From JAGQYH01 sp041393015 (GTDB lineage: Bacteria > Bacteroidota > Bacteroidia > Chitinophagales > JADIYW01): a DNA stretch of 64,000 nucleotides. Both the position numbers and the translations under genes were made by a program. Of this stretch, positions 1 through 8,722 are shown one piece after another (the stretch's first letter is position 1; each line of letters begins with the position of its first letter). The stretch lies in NCBI GenBank assembly GCA_041393015.1, contig JAWKKV010000001.1, positions 620,001 through 684,000 on the forward strand. The letters run 5' to 3'. Below the pieces are notes generated by a model that ran no database searches, was not told where the DNA came from, and worked only from the letters and a program-made list of their open reading frames with translations.

Positions 1-1020
1 GGTAATCTGATTTTTCAACTCCCCTAAAGTATAGCCAATAGCCAACTTAGCAGCAATTTTTGCAATAGGATAACCCGTAGCTTTTGAAGCTAACGCTGAT
101 GATCTTGATACTCTTGGATTGATTTCAATAGCAATCAATTTCTCAGTTGCCGGATCAATAGCAAATTGAACATTACAGCCACCGGCAAATTTTCCTAACG
201 ATCGCATCATTTTGATGGCCATGTTTCTCATTTCCTGATAAACAGTATCTGGCAATGTCATACATGGTGCCACTGTAATGGAATCACCTGTATGAACGCC
301 CATTGGATCAAAATTTTCTACCGCACAAATGATAACCACGTTATCATCTGCATCTCTCAATAATTCTAATTCAAATTCTTTCCAGCCTAAAACAGCTTTA
401 TCAATTAAAACTTCGTGCGTTGGAGAAGCTTGTAATCCATGAGATAATTTTTTCTCAAATTCTTCTTTGTTATGCACAAATCCTCCACCATAACCCCCTA
501 AGGTAAAAGATGGACGAATAACCAAAGGAAAGCCTATTTCTTGTGCAGCTTCCATTCCTTCTAAGATGGAATTCGCAATTCTTGCAGGGGCAACCGGTAT
601 ATCAATATCAATCATCAATTGCCTGAACTTCTCTCTATTTTCTGTCGTCTCAATGGCGGCAATATCAACCCCAATCAATCTAACGTTATATTTATCCCAA
701 AGGCCAACTTCATCCGCTTCAATACAAAGATTTAATGCCGTTTGTCCTCCCATAGTAGGTAACACACAATCTATTTGTCTTTCTTTTAGAATTTCTTCTA
801 ACGATTGAACGGTTAAAGGTTTTAAATAGATGTGATCGGCAGTAAGTTCATCCGTCATAATAGTGGCCGGATTAGAATTGATCAATGAAACTTCAATACC
901 CTCTTCCCTTAGTGATCTGGAAGCTTGAGATCCTGAATAATCAAACTCACATGCTTGGCCAATGATGATTGGACCACTTCCTATAATTAAAACCGATTTA
1001 ATTGATTGATCTTTTGGCAT
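1..1020 (-). CDS. carB: Carbamoyl-phosphate synthase large subunit, N-terminal part (cut by window edge)
   Basis: The minus-strand frame is open from the ATG at 1020 to base 1, giving 340 residues of a protein usually about 940-1075 long; the rest lies outside the window. The enzyme makes carbamoyl phosphate from bicarbonate, ATP and glutamine-derived ammonia for pyrimidine and arginine synthesis in the cytoplasm. The translation begins MPKDQSIKSVLIIGSGP and continues with the CarB signature GQACEFDYSGSQASRSL. ATP-grasp segments follow: RPSFTLGGYGGG, and EINPRVSRSSALASKATGYP near the edge. This is the first (carboxyphosphate) ATP-grasp half. The start is supported by a TATATTTG promoter element about 22 nt upstream. 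No carA is visible; the neighbour on the other side is divergent. Confidence 0.97.
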   Translation of the reverse strand, partial: MPKDQSIKSVLIIGSGPIIIGQACEFDYSGSQASRSLREEGIEVSLINSNPATIMTDELTADHIYLKPLTVQSLEEILKERQIDCVLPTMGGQTALNLCIEADEVGLWDKYNVRLIGVDIAAIETTENREKFRQLMIDIDIPVAPARIANSILEGMEAAQEIGFPLVIRPSFTLGGYGGGFVHNKEEFEKKLSHGLQASPTHEVLIDKAVLGWKEFELELLRDADDNVVIICAVENFDPMGVHTGDSITVAPCMTLPDTVYQEMRNMAIKMMRSLGKFAGGCNVQFAIDPATEKLIAIEINPRVSRSSALASKATGYPIAKIAAKLAIGYTLGELKNQIT

Positions 1021-1041
1021 AATACGTCTTGATAATTTGGG

Positions 1042-1049
1042 CAAATATA
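1042..1049 (-). promoter_or_regulatory. Bacteroidota -7 promoter element for carB
   Basis: The minus strand reads TATATTTG, an exact match to the Bacteroidota -7 consensus TAnnTTTG, 21 nt upstream of the carB ATG. No well-spaced TTG -33 box was found. Confidence 0.6.
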
Positions 1050-1414
1050 GAGGTATTCATTTTAAAATTGATTGGATACAAAAGTATCTTACAAACATGG
1101 TTGAAAGATTAAAATACTATGATATTGGATTAATTTTTCGGTAATGAAGGCAATCGATAGAAATCTAACTTTTGGGACGAAAATAGATTGTGATTGTAAT
1201 TATTATTCTAAAGGTAAATTAAATTTAAGCGCTTATTGTTAAATCTCATTTTAATGCACCATTTACACTTACAAAGTGCTTCAACAAGGAGTAAACCGAA
1301 TTGAAGTTTGCTAAATTAGTATTCAGTTAATAATGATTTTAATAAAATAAAGCCCGTACAACAAATTGAGTGCTCATTATGTTAAGTAAAATGGGTGTAT
1401 AGGCACTTTATCAC
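1050..1414. other. Intergenic stretch between divergent genes, nothing recognised
   Basis: About 365 nt of AT-rich DNA separate the carB promoter from that of the PKD-protein gene. No ORF of coding character, tRNA, strong hairpin or repeat shared with other parts of the window was seen. Confidence 0.5.
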
Positions 1415-1422
1415 TATATTTG
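1415..1422 (+). promoter_or_regulatory. -7 promoter element almost touching the start codon
   Basis: TATATTTG matches TAnnTTTG exactly and ends 9 nt before the ATG at 1432. Transcription would begin only a few bases before the ATG, so the mRNA would be nearly leaderless. The in-frame TTG at 1420 is part of this box and is therefore an unlikely start codon. Confidence 0.55.
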
Positions 1423-1431
1423 CATTTCAAT

Positions 1432-4400
1432 ATGAAAAACAGGGGTATGTTCAAACATATTTTTATAGTACTATCTATTATTACTTTAACTTTTGGAGCT
1501 AAGGCAGCGCATTTAGTTGGAGGCAACCTTAGTTTTCAATGCATGGGAAACAACTCTTATTCTTTTAATATGGAAATTTATAGAGAGGCATTTGCAACTG
1601 CCCCTCCTGACAGTACAGCGTATCTGTACGTTTATAATATTGACAATAACAATGTTTTTCAAATTCTTTCTAAAAGATTTAATGGTAATGGGGTAGCTCC
1701 TGTTACTAATAATACTTTAGAATGCGGTACAGTATCTTCCGGACAGTCTCCAAGATATGATTTTGCTACCTACGATTTTGACCCAATTACATTGCCCCCT
1801 AACATCAGAGGATACAGAGTGGTTTACCAAAGATGTTGCCGATCGAATGCTGTGATCAATCTAGCGAATAATTTTGATGGCATTTCTCAAGGCTCCACTT
1901 ACGAAGTAATTATTACGCCTCAAATGATGGCAGATTGTGGTGCTGCGACTGCGCTACCGGAATTACAATTTGAAGAATTTCCGGTTACACAATTATGTGC
2001 CGGTTTAAATCAAACACAAAGTCAAAGTGTAAATGTTTCTGTTTTAGGTTCAGTTGATTCTGTGGTATACTCGCTATGTGCACCTTATGAAGGTGGCTCT
2101 GGAACATTTTGTATCGTTCCTGATCCTAATACTACCAGCTCATGTGCTACTGCAGATGGTGCTTGTAATCAACCTTGTAACTATGGCTTAGTGAATTATT
2201 CTACCGGTTATTCTGCTCAAACACCAATGGGACCATTGTCAACCGTTGAAATTGATCCCCAATCGGGATTATTATTGGTCAATCCAAGATCACAAGGAAT
2301 ATATGTAGTAGGCATTTGTGCCACAGCTTATAAGAATGGTAATATTTGGTCTACTATTAAAAGAGATTTCCAATTTAGTGTTTTTGATTGCCCTCCGAAA
2401 GAGGCGGCGCCTTTAGAAGCTAATGGATCACCACTTGATTTAAATACAATAGCTATAGACTCTGTTGAGTTAGATGCTGCATTGCTCGTTTGTGGTGGCT
2501 ATACTGTCAACTTTACACATGCTAGTCCGGTAGCGAATAATTATTATTGGGATTTTGGTGTTTTAGGCATTACCAGCGATACTTCGTTGCAACAATTTCC
2601 ATCTTATACTTATGCAGACACGGGTTCTTATGTAGTGATGTTTATTATTAACAGATCAGGCTTTTGTATCCCAGATACCACCTATGGTTTGGTGAGAGTA
2701 TATCCAACATTTACAGCAGATTTTACTTTTGATGCAGGTTGTTTTTCGTTGCCTGTTGAATTTGAAGATTTAACTTCCACTAGTTTAGCCAACAATCCGA
2801 TTGTTGATTGGAATTGGAATTTTGGTGATGGAGGAACAATTGATGGTGTTCCAGATCCATCCTATGAATACTCCTCTGATGGATCTTTTCCGGTACAAAT
2901 GATTGCCACATCTGCCTTGGGCTGTATTGACACAGCAACAAAAGTCATTACAACTTTACCTTCTCCAACCGCTGATTTCGAAAACTTACTGACCTGTACG
3001 GGCAGTAATCATACCTTCAATAACCTATCAAATTTAAACGGTACCGCTTTGCAAGATTATTCTTGGGATTTTGGCGATGGACTTGGTTTTAGCTTTACTA
3101 CAACAGATTTAAATCCTCCTGCTCAAACTTACACTACAGCAGGAAATTTTACCATACAATTGGCAGCGAGTTCCACCAGTGGTTGTTCAGATACAGCGAG
3201 ACTAGTGTTAACAGTAACAGAATCCGTTCAAGCAGAGTTTAGCACAACCCCTATCAAAATTTGTCCGGGTCAAGAAATTCAATTTAACAATACTACTACA
3301 CAGGCTTTTGATTCATTACTTTGGACAATTGATGGTAACGAATTTACGATTGATAATCCTACTTACACTTATAATACTCCCGGAAATCAACCTATTTCAT
3401 TAGTGGTTTATTCTGCTGGTATTTGCTCCGATTCAACTGGAAAAAATATATTGATTGAAGATGGTCCATTTGCAGATTTTTCCGGAGATTCTACTTGCTC
3501 TAACTCCAATTATAATTTTTTGAACAACTCTATTGATAATGGATTTGCCATAGATAATTATGTATGGGATTTTGGTGATGGCACTACGGGAAGTGGATTT
3601 GAACCAACGCATACTTATTCAACCGCAGGAGATTATGTAGTTACTTTAATTGTAAGTTCAAGTTTGGTGGCCTGTAGCGATACAACTACTGACGTAATGA
3701 ATGTAAAAGCCGGTATTTTAAGTGAGTTTACATTTGCACCTGATACCATTTGTGAGGGCGTTACGACCGTTCAATTTACCAATCAATCTTCAGGTGGTTC
3801 ATGGGATTCTATATTTTGGGATTTTGGAAACAATGAATTTAGCACACTCAATGATCCTACTCAATTATATACTGAAGGCGGCAGCTATACTGTAACCATG
3901 ACTATTTACGATGATATTTGTGGTGAATTAGATACGGTTCATATCGTAAATGTTTTTGAAGTTCCTTCTCTTAATTTACCAGACACCTTAAATATTTGCG
4001 ACGAAATTTTTGAAAGACTATCCGTAGAAGGCAATGGCACTTTTGACATTCTTTGGTCAACTGGTGAAACTTCAGAAAGCATTGTAATTGATAACAGCTT
4101 TGATACCATAATCGTACAGGTTAATAATAATGGTTGTATCTCTTTTGACACCACCTTTATTACAAGAGATTGTCCGGCCTATTTGCCGAATACCTTTACA
4201 CCAAATGGAGATGGCGTAAATGATTTCTTTCTTCCATTGCCCAATAACATTACTTCATTCACGCTGAAAGTTTTTGATAGATGGGGCAAAAAGGTTTTTG
4301 AAACCAATACATTTGATATCGGTTGGGATGGTAATTATGCCAATGGCAATAGAGCCCCTTTAGACACTTACTCTTATATTTTTGAAGGTATTGGTTTGGA

Positions 4401-4446
4401 TGAGAAACCATTATTCCAAAGTGGGACTATTAGTTTGATTAGGTAG
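1432..4446 (+). CDS. PKD-repeat surface protein with T9SS type-B (gliding-motility) C-terminal domain
   Basis: This is a predicted exported protein of 1004 residues. An N-terminal signal peptide (MKNRGMFKHIFIVLSIITL, then a cleavage region AKAAH) is followed by a Cys-containing N-terminal region. About six PKD-like beta-sandwich domains come next, recognisable from repeated WDFG/WNFGDG cores. The C-terminus has the SFTPNGDG-type signature (here NTFTPNGDGVNDFF) and VFDRWGKKVFE, typical of the type-B sorting domain of T9SS cargo. Such proteins cross the outer membrane through the T9SS and sit on the surface or are released; adhesion is inferred from PKD domains, not shown. The ATG at 1432 was chosen over the TTG at 1420 because the TTG lies inside the promoter box. 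No PorP/SprF-like partner is adjacent, unlike the giant adhesin at 18-30 kb. Confidence 0.85.
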   Translation: MKNRGMFKHIFIVLSIITLTFGAKAAHLVGGNLSFQCMGNNSYSFNMEIYREAFATAPPDSTAYLYVYNIDNNNVFQILSKRFNGNGVAPVTNNTLECGTVSSGQSPRYDFATYDFDPITLPPNIRGYRVVYQRCCRSNAVINLANNFDGISQGSTYEVIITPQMMADCGAATALPELQFEEFPVTQLCAGLNQTQSQSVNVSVLGSVDSVVYSLCAPYEGGSGTFCIVPDPNTTSSCATADGACNQPCNYGLVNYSTGYSAQTPMGPLSTVEIDPQSGLLLVNPRSQGIYVVGICATAYKNGNIWSTIKRDFQFSVFDCPPKEAAPLEANGSPLDLNTIAIDSVELDAALLVCGGYTVNFTHASPVANNYYWDFGVLGITSDTSLQQFPSYTYADTGSYVVMFIINRSGFCIPDTTYGLVRVYPTFTADFTFDAGCFSLPVEFEDLTSTSLANNPIVDWNWNFGDGGTIDGVPDPSYEYSSDGSFPVQMIATSALGCIDTATKVITTLPSPTADFENLLTCTGSNHTFNNLSNLNGTALQDYSWDFGDGLGFSFTTTDLNPPAQTYTTAGNFTIQLAASSTSGCSDTARLVLTVTESVQAEFSTTPIKICPGQEIQFNNTTTQAFDSLLWTIDGNEFTIDNPTYTYNTPGNQPISLVVYSAGICSDSTGKNILIEDGPFADFSGDSTCSNSNYNFLNNSIDNGFAIDNYVWDFGDGTTGSGFEPTHTYSTAGDYVVTLIVSSSLVACSDTTTDVMNVKAGILSEFTFAPDTICEGVTTVQFTNQSSGGSWDSIFWDFGNNEFSTLNDPTQLYTEGGSYTVTMTIYDDICGELDTVHIVNVFEVPSLNLPDTLNICDEIFERLSVEGNGTFDILWSTGETSESIVIDNSFDTIIVQVNNNGCISFDTTFITRDCPAYLPNTFTPNGDGVNDFFLPLPNNITSFTLKVFDRWGKKVFETNTFDIGWDGNYANGNRAPLDTYSYIFEGIGLDEKPLFQSGTISLIR

Positions 4447-4776
4447 ATTTCCTTTAATTAAGCAGAAATACTTTAAGTTTGAATTAAAGCTCAAAACAAT
4501 TTCTTTGTGCCTTATTTTATATAACATCAATTCGATGCTATCTCTTCCGTAATTCTCTCATGAAGAAAAATAAAAGTATTGTTATCCAAACAACTAGCTA
4601 GCTGTAACGTAGTGAATAATTAGCTGTAATTTCAGACTGTTTGAATTTTAGACGCTAATTGTATTCCATTTCTTAATTTAACTTTAAATATTTGCTATAA
4701 CAAACGTGTTTTTTAGACAATTAGAAAGAACTGTTTAATTTAGTAAATATATTTTTCATATAAAATTTTTTATAAA
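4447..4776. other. Intergenic stretch upstream of glutamine synthetase, no clear element
   Basis: About 330 nt of very AT-rich DNA. A small inverted repeat (CTTTAA/TTAAAG, 4471-4489) lies shortly after the preceding stop but lacks a T tract, so it is not called a terminator. No exact TAnnTTTG box near 4777 and no known riboswitch were recognised. Confidence 0.4.
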
Positions 4777-5793
4777 ATGAACAGAGCAAAATTAGAATAT
4801 ATCTGGTTGGATGGTTCGGAACCAACACAAGGATTAAGAAGTAAAACAAAAATTGAAAATGACTTCAGTGGTAAGTTAGAAGATTGTCCTATTTGGACAT
4901 TTGATGGAAGTTCTACCAACCAAGCTTTAGGAGGTTCTTCTGATTGCTTATTAAAACCTGTTGCTATTTATCCGGATCCGGCTAGAAGAAATGCCTATTT
5001 AGTAATGACAGAAGTTTTAAGTGGAGATGGTAAGCCTCATCCAACTAATGGAAGAGCTACTATTGAGGATCACGATAACGATTTTTGGTTTGGATTTGAG
5101 CAAGAGTATTTCCTTTGGAATCCTCAAACCAACCTACCTTTAGGCTTTCCTGAAGGCGGTCAACCTGCTAGAGGACAAGGACCATACTACTGTGGTGTTG
5201 GTGGCGAGAATGCATTTGGAAGAGAGATCGTAGAAGAGCATATGGATCTTTGTATTGATGCTGGATTAAACATTGAAGGAATCAATGCTGAAGTGGCAAC
5301 AGGACAATGGGAGTTTCAAATTTTCGCTAAAGGAGCTGATTCTGCAGGTGATCAAATTTGGATAGCAAGATATTTATTAGAAAGAGTAGCTGAAAAATAT
5401 GGATTATCAATTAACTGGCATCCAAAACCATTAGGCAAGCACGCTGATTGGAATGGTTCGGGAATGCACGCTAACTTCTCTAATTCTTTATTGAGAACTT
5501 GTGGCGATAGAGCAACATTTGAAAGAATTTGTGAAGCGTTTAGACCAGTTGTTAAAGAACATATTGATGTTTACGGTGCGTATAACGACCAAAGATTAAC
5601 AGGTTTACACGAAACTCAATCAATTGATCAGTTTAGCTTCGGTATCTCAGATAGAGGAGCTTCTATTAGAATTCCAATTATCGTAACAGAGAAAGGATGG
5701 AAAGGTTGGTTAGAAGACAGAAGACCAGCTTCTAATGGTGACCCTTATAAAATTGCGGCAAGAATCATTAAAACGGTTAAGCCAATTAAATAG
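4777..5793 (+). CDS. Glutamine synthetase, short beta-Grasp/GSII type
   Basis: A 338-residue glutamine synthetase, which condenses glutamate and ammonia with ATP to glutamine in the cytoplasm. The length is much shorter than enterobacterial GSI (about 470) and fits the eukaryote-like GSII form common in Bacteroidota. Visible signatures are the N-terminal KLEYIWLDG, the beta-Grasp WTFDGSSTNQA, the metal-binding GFEQEYFLWNP, the substrate loop NGSGMHANFS, and the C-terminal ATP/glutamate-binding ISDRGASIRIP and LEDRRPASNGDPY. It stands alone, with no PII or ammonium transporter beside it. A perfect 11-bp hairpin terminator follows the stop at once, so it is probably monocistronic. Confidence 0.95.
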   Translation: MNRAKLEYIWLDGSEPTQGLRSKTKIENDFSGKLEDCPIWTFDGSSTNQALGGSSDCLLKPVAIYPDPARRNAYLVMTEVLSGDGKPHPTNGRATIEDHDNDFWFGFEQEYFLWNPQTNLPLGFPEGGQPARGQGPYYCGVGGENAFGREIVEEHMDLCIDAGLNIEGINAEVATGQWEFQIFAKGADSAGDQIWIARYLLERVAEKYGLSINWHPKPLGKHADWNGSGMHANFSNSLLRTCGDRATFERICEAFRPVVKEHIDVYGAYNDQRLTGLHETQSIDQFSFGISDRGASIRIPIIVTEKGWKGWLEDRRPASNGDPYKIAARIIKTVKPIK

Positions 5794-5822
5794 TCAAGAG
5801 TTTACTTATTTATTATAGGTAG

Positions 5823-5854
5823 AGGTCGTTCTGAAATATCAGAACGACCTTTTT
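5823..5854 (+). terminator. Rho-independent terminator after glutamine synthetase
   Basis: An 11-bp perfect stem (AGGTCGTTCTG at 5823-5833 pairing with 5840-5850) has a 6-nt loop and is followed directly by a T run. It lies 30 nt after the stop codon. Confidence 0.9.
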
Positions 5855-5998
5855 ATTTATCCCCATTTGTTGGTTACAAATAGGCTTTTATAATAATATT
5901 TGAATTAATTTTAGTTGAGAATGAAACAAATATTAACTTCAATCGTTATTAATTTTAACCTTCTTAACGAATCAAAGCGTTTTCAATGAAAATCTTTG

Positions 5999-6006
5999 TA
6001 ATTTTG
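5999..6006 (+). promoter_or_regulatory. -7 promoter element for the small exported protein
   Basis: TAATTTTG fits TAnnTTTG, 47 nt upstream of the ATG at 6054. No good -33 box was seen. Confidence 0.4.
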
Positions 6007-6053
6007 TTAAAGGATTTAAAACAACATTGAAGAAATTCAACAATTTAACCTAA

Positions 6054-6473
6054 ATGAAAAAGTTTGTTGCTGCCATATACCTTTTAACCTTCACATTAGT
6101 GATGTGGGCAGGAAATTCCTATGAGCTCAACGATCCTCCTGTTACAAAGATTGAAAGAATTAACCAAGAAAGACCAATTTCTCCTTGTGTAAAAACTTTA
6201 TTAGACGGAGAAGAGATCAATGACGATAATCTAAAAAAGAACAGTGAAGGTACTTTACAGGTAAAAAATGAAGAAAATAAAGTTTATTTCAATTTGGTTT
6301 TAAAATCTTATGTTGGCAACGAAAAGCCACCTTTATATTTAAGATTTACCAAGGTGGATAGATTAGATATTCAGAAAGTTTTGAAATACGCCAAAATTGG
6401 AGATGAGATTTTTATTGAGCCTTTTACAATTGATGGCTTCAAATGCTTGCCTTCTCATTTTATTGTGACTTAA
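6054..6473 (+). CDS. Small exported protein of unknown function
   Basis: A 139-residue protein whose N-terminus, MKKFVAAIYLLTFTLVMWAG, is a convincing Sec signal peptide, so it should reach the periplasm or beyond. The mature part is mixed charged/hydrophobic with only two cysteines (in SPCVKTLL and GFKCLPSHF), which could form one disulphide. No lipobox, membrane helix after the signal, or sorting domain is visible. I do not recognise the family. It has its own promoter-like box and converges with the glycan cluster, so the neighbourhood gives no functional hint. Confidence 0.7.
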   Translation: MKKFVAAIYLLTFTLVMWAGNSYELNDPPVTKIERINQERPISPCVKTLLDGEEINDDNLKKNSEGTLQVKNEENKVYFNLVLKSYVGNEKPPLYLRFTKVDRLDIQKVLKYAKIGDEIFIEPFTIDGFKCLPSHFIVT

Positions 6474-6478
6474 ATATT

Positions 6479-6521
6479 AACCACTAGGTTCACCAAGATT
6501 ATCACAAAGGACATAAAGATT
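6479..6521. repeat. Dispersed CACAAAG-rich repeat, copy 1
   Basis: About 43 nt with recurring CACAAAG/CACCAAG phrases aligns with 32357-32399 at roughly three of four positions. It lies just after a stop codon, between convergent genes. Confidence 0.55.
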
Positions 6522-6573
6522 ATAATCTTATTTTCTACATAATTTATTGAGTTGGAAATCTAATTTTGATATC

Positions 6574-7527
6574 CTACTTGTTATAAACCAACTTATAATT
6601 TTTATCCGGTAATTCCATTTTCATTCCCTCCTTAAAAGATCGTTGAATTAATTGCCACGTCTTAAAGTTGCGATTGTATTTTCCGCTAAACAAAAATCTC
6701 AAATTCAATCTTAGATAGAAGTAAATTATGTTGATCCAAGCGATTAATGATTGCTGTTTTCTCAAATAATACACTTTATTTCTAGTGGTTAATTTGATAT
6801 GAAAGTCACCAAATTTAAACTTTCTTATGCCTCCTTTTTTGGATTGTGAGGACACGCCAATTTTATGATAAAATTCGACGTCTCCTAAATAATACAATTG
6901 ATGTCGGCCGTCTAAATAGGCTCGTACTAAAAAATCTGTATCATCGTAATAAGCAAAATATTGCTCATCCATAAAACCAATATCCTCAAACACTTCCTTC
7001 TTGAATAAAACCGAACAAGTTGGTGCGTAATGCACGATTTGATCTTTATTATATTGACCTTCGTCCTTTTCTCGTAACCCAATATGATTGGCCACATATC
7101 CAAAATTCTTTTGGAAAAAACTGCCGGCATACCAAATCAAAGTTTGATCAAAATAATACATCATTTTGGAAGTGATCATTGAATGTCCGGTTGATTCGGA
7201 AGCTTTTACTAATTTTTCCAAATAAGTAGTTTCGAACTCAACATCATTATTCACCAACCAAATGAAGTCGCATCCATCTTCGAACGCTGCAAAAATGCCT
7301 TGATTGTTTCCTCCGGCAACACCTGAGTTTACATTATTTTTAAAAAGTCTAATTCTTGGATCTTGACATGTTTCCGCAATAGCGACTGAATCATCAGTAG
7401 AAACATTGTCAATTATATATAAAATGAAGTTGTGGTAGCTTTGTTTTACAATACAATCTAAAAATGGCTGTAAAACAGTTCCACTGTTATAGGTGACCGT
7501 TACAATACCTACTTTTTTTTCTTGCAT
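6574..7527 (-). CDS. Family 2 glycosyltransferase (rhamnosyltransferase-like)
   Basis: A 317-residue GT-A fold enzyme expected to add a sugar from an activated nucleotide donor to a surface glycan or lipid carrier at the inner membrane. The N-terminus has the GT2 start (VGIVTVTYNSG) and DNVSTDDS. The metal/nucleotide region FIWLVNNDVEF and the acceptor-side YYDDTDFLVRA follow, the latter typical of the rhamnosyltransferase-like subgroup. The C-terminal 80 residues contain a hydrophobic, aromatic segment that could be membrane associated. It starts 11 nt after the epimerase stop, so it is the last gene of the minus-strand glycan block. The sugar it transfers is not deducible; rhamnose or a derivative is suggested only by the neighbouring enzyme. 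Confidence 0.9.
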   Translation of the reverse strand: MQEKKVGIVTVTYNSGTVLQPFLDCIVKQSYHNFILYIIDNVSTDDSVAIAETCQDPRIRLFKNNVNSGVAGGNNQGIFAAFEDGCDFIWLVNNDVEFETTYLEKLVKASESTGHSMITSKMMYYFDQTLIWYAGSFFQKNFGYVANHIGLREKDEGQYNKDQIVHYAPTCSVLFKKEVFEDIGFMDEQYFAYYDDTDFLVRAYLDGRHQLYYLGDVEFYHKIGVSSQSKKGGIRKFKFGDFHIKLTTRNKVYYLRKQQSLIAWINIIYFYLRLNLRFLFSGKYNRNFKTWQLIQRSFKEGMKMELPDKNYKLVYNK

Positions 7528-7538
7528 TTAATCTCTAA

Positions 7539-8678
7539 TTACTTAAGTAGACCTTTAGATTTCATTTCCTCTAACGACTTTTCATAGCCATCAGCTTCTA
7601 CCTCTTGTTGATTTACCCAATCCGTAAAACGCTTAATTCCTTCTGAAAAAGTTACTTCCGGCTGAAAACCCAATTGGCTTTTGATATACGCTAAATCAGC
7701 ATAATTATGTCTGATATCTCCTAATCTAAACTGACCTGTAACACTAATTGGCACTTCTATACCATAATTCTCCGCTAAAGTATTGGCCACTGTAGTTACT
7801 GTTGTTGCCACTCCAGAACCAACATTAAAAACTTTATTGTCGGCCGCTGTTTCTTCAATTCCTAAAATAGTGGCTTTCACTATGTCATCAATAAAAACAA
7901 AATCGCGACTTTCTTCTCCATCTTCGAAAATGCTAATGCCGCTATTGTTTTTTATTCTAGTAGAAAAAATAGATAAAATGCCTGTGTAAGGATTTTTCAA
8001 TGATTGTCCCGGACCATAAACGTTTTGGTATCTAAAAGCTACTGCCGGAATATGCAATGCCTTACAAGCAATTAAAACACTTTGTTCCTGATTGTATTTC
8101 GTTAAACCATAAATAGAATTAGGATGAATTTTTGAGTTTTCGTCAGTGGCCATCAATTCCACTCTTCCTCCACTAATTGGACATTTAGGATCAAAATCTC
8201 CATTCAACATATCTTTTTCCTCTCGTCCCTCAGGATAAACCGCTTGGTCTCTTTCTACACTCCAATATTTTCCCTCGCCATAAATTGCTCTCGAAGAGGC
8301 GACTACTACTTTCTTTACCGAATGCTTTTCATTCGCTAAAATATCTAGCATAATTCCTGTGCCACCAACATTTACATCCATGTATCGTTTAATGGCATAC
8401 ATAGATTGACCAGTACCCGTTTCAGCAGCTAAATGAACAATTACTTCGTTATCACCAATCGCTTTCTTCCAATCCGCTTCATTACAAACATCACCTTTGA
8501 TAAAGTTGACTTTGTCTTTAATTCTTTGATATAGAAATGACGTTTCAGAATCGCCATGAATTTGTGGCAATAAATTATCTAAAACGGTAACGGTGTAACC
8601 TTTATCTATTAATTGAAGTGCTAAACTTGATCCTATAAACCCTGCGCCGCCTGTAATTAAAGCCTTCCTAAATGCCAT
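7539..8678 (-). CDS. NAD-dependent epimerase, dTDP-L-rhamnose 4-epimerase-like
   Basis: A 379-residue extended short-chain dehydrogenase/reductase. The N-terminal Rossmann motif is GGAGFIGSSLA and the catalytic pair is YGLTKYNQE (YxxxK). Features that point to the rhamnose 4-epimerase branch are DNLLPQIHG after strand 2, TGTGQSMYAIKRYMDVNVGGT, a central insert with DPKCPISGGRVE, and RYQNVYGPGQSLKNPYTG. Such enzymes interconvert dTDP-L-rhamnose and dTDP-6-deoxy-L-talose in the cytoplasm. It sits between the dioxygenase (44 nt upstream) and a GT2 gene (11 nt downstream), consistent with supplying a donor sugar to these transferases. UDP-sugar epimerase activity remains an alternative. Confidence 0.85.
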   Translation of the reverse strand: MAFRKALITGGAGFIGSSLALQLIDKGYTVTVLDNLLPQIHGDSETSFLYQRIKDKVNFIKGDVCNEADWKKAIGDNEVIVHLAAETGTGQSMYAIKRYMDVNVGGTGIMLDILANEKHSVKKVVVASSRAIYGEGKYWSVERDQAVYPEGREEKDMLNGDFDPKCPISGGRVELMATDENSKIHPNSIYGLTKYNQEQSVLIACKALHIPAVAFRYQNVYGPGQSLKNPYTGILSIFSTRIKNNSGISIFEDGEESRDFVFIDDIVKATILGIEETAADNKVFNVGSGVATTVTTVANTLAENYGIEVPISVTGQFRLGDIRHNYADLAYIKSQLGFQPEVTFSEGIKRFTDWVNQQEVEADGYEKSLEEMKSKGLLK

Positions 8679-8722
8679 CTATTGTAAACTCTCTTTATCT
8701 TAAATTATAACACCTCTTGGCA

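Noticed and set aside
1420..1431. TTG at 1420 as start of the PKD protein
   Set aside because: The TTG is part of the TATATTTG promoter box, so it would lie upstream of the transcript.
4777..5793. Eukaryote-to-bacterium transfer of the glutamine synthetase
   Set aside because: Short GSII-like enzymes are common in Bacteroidota, so no special event is needed.
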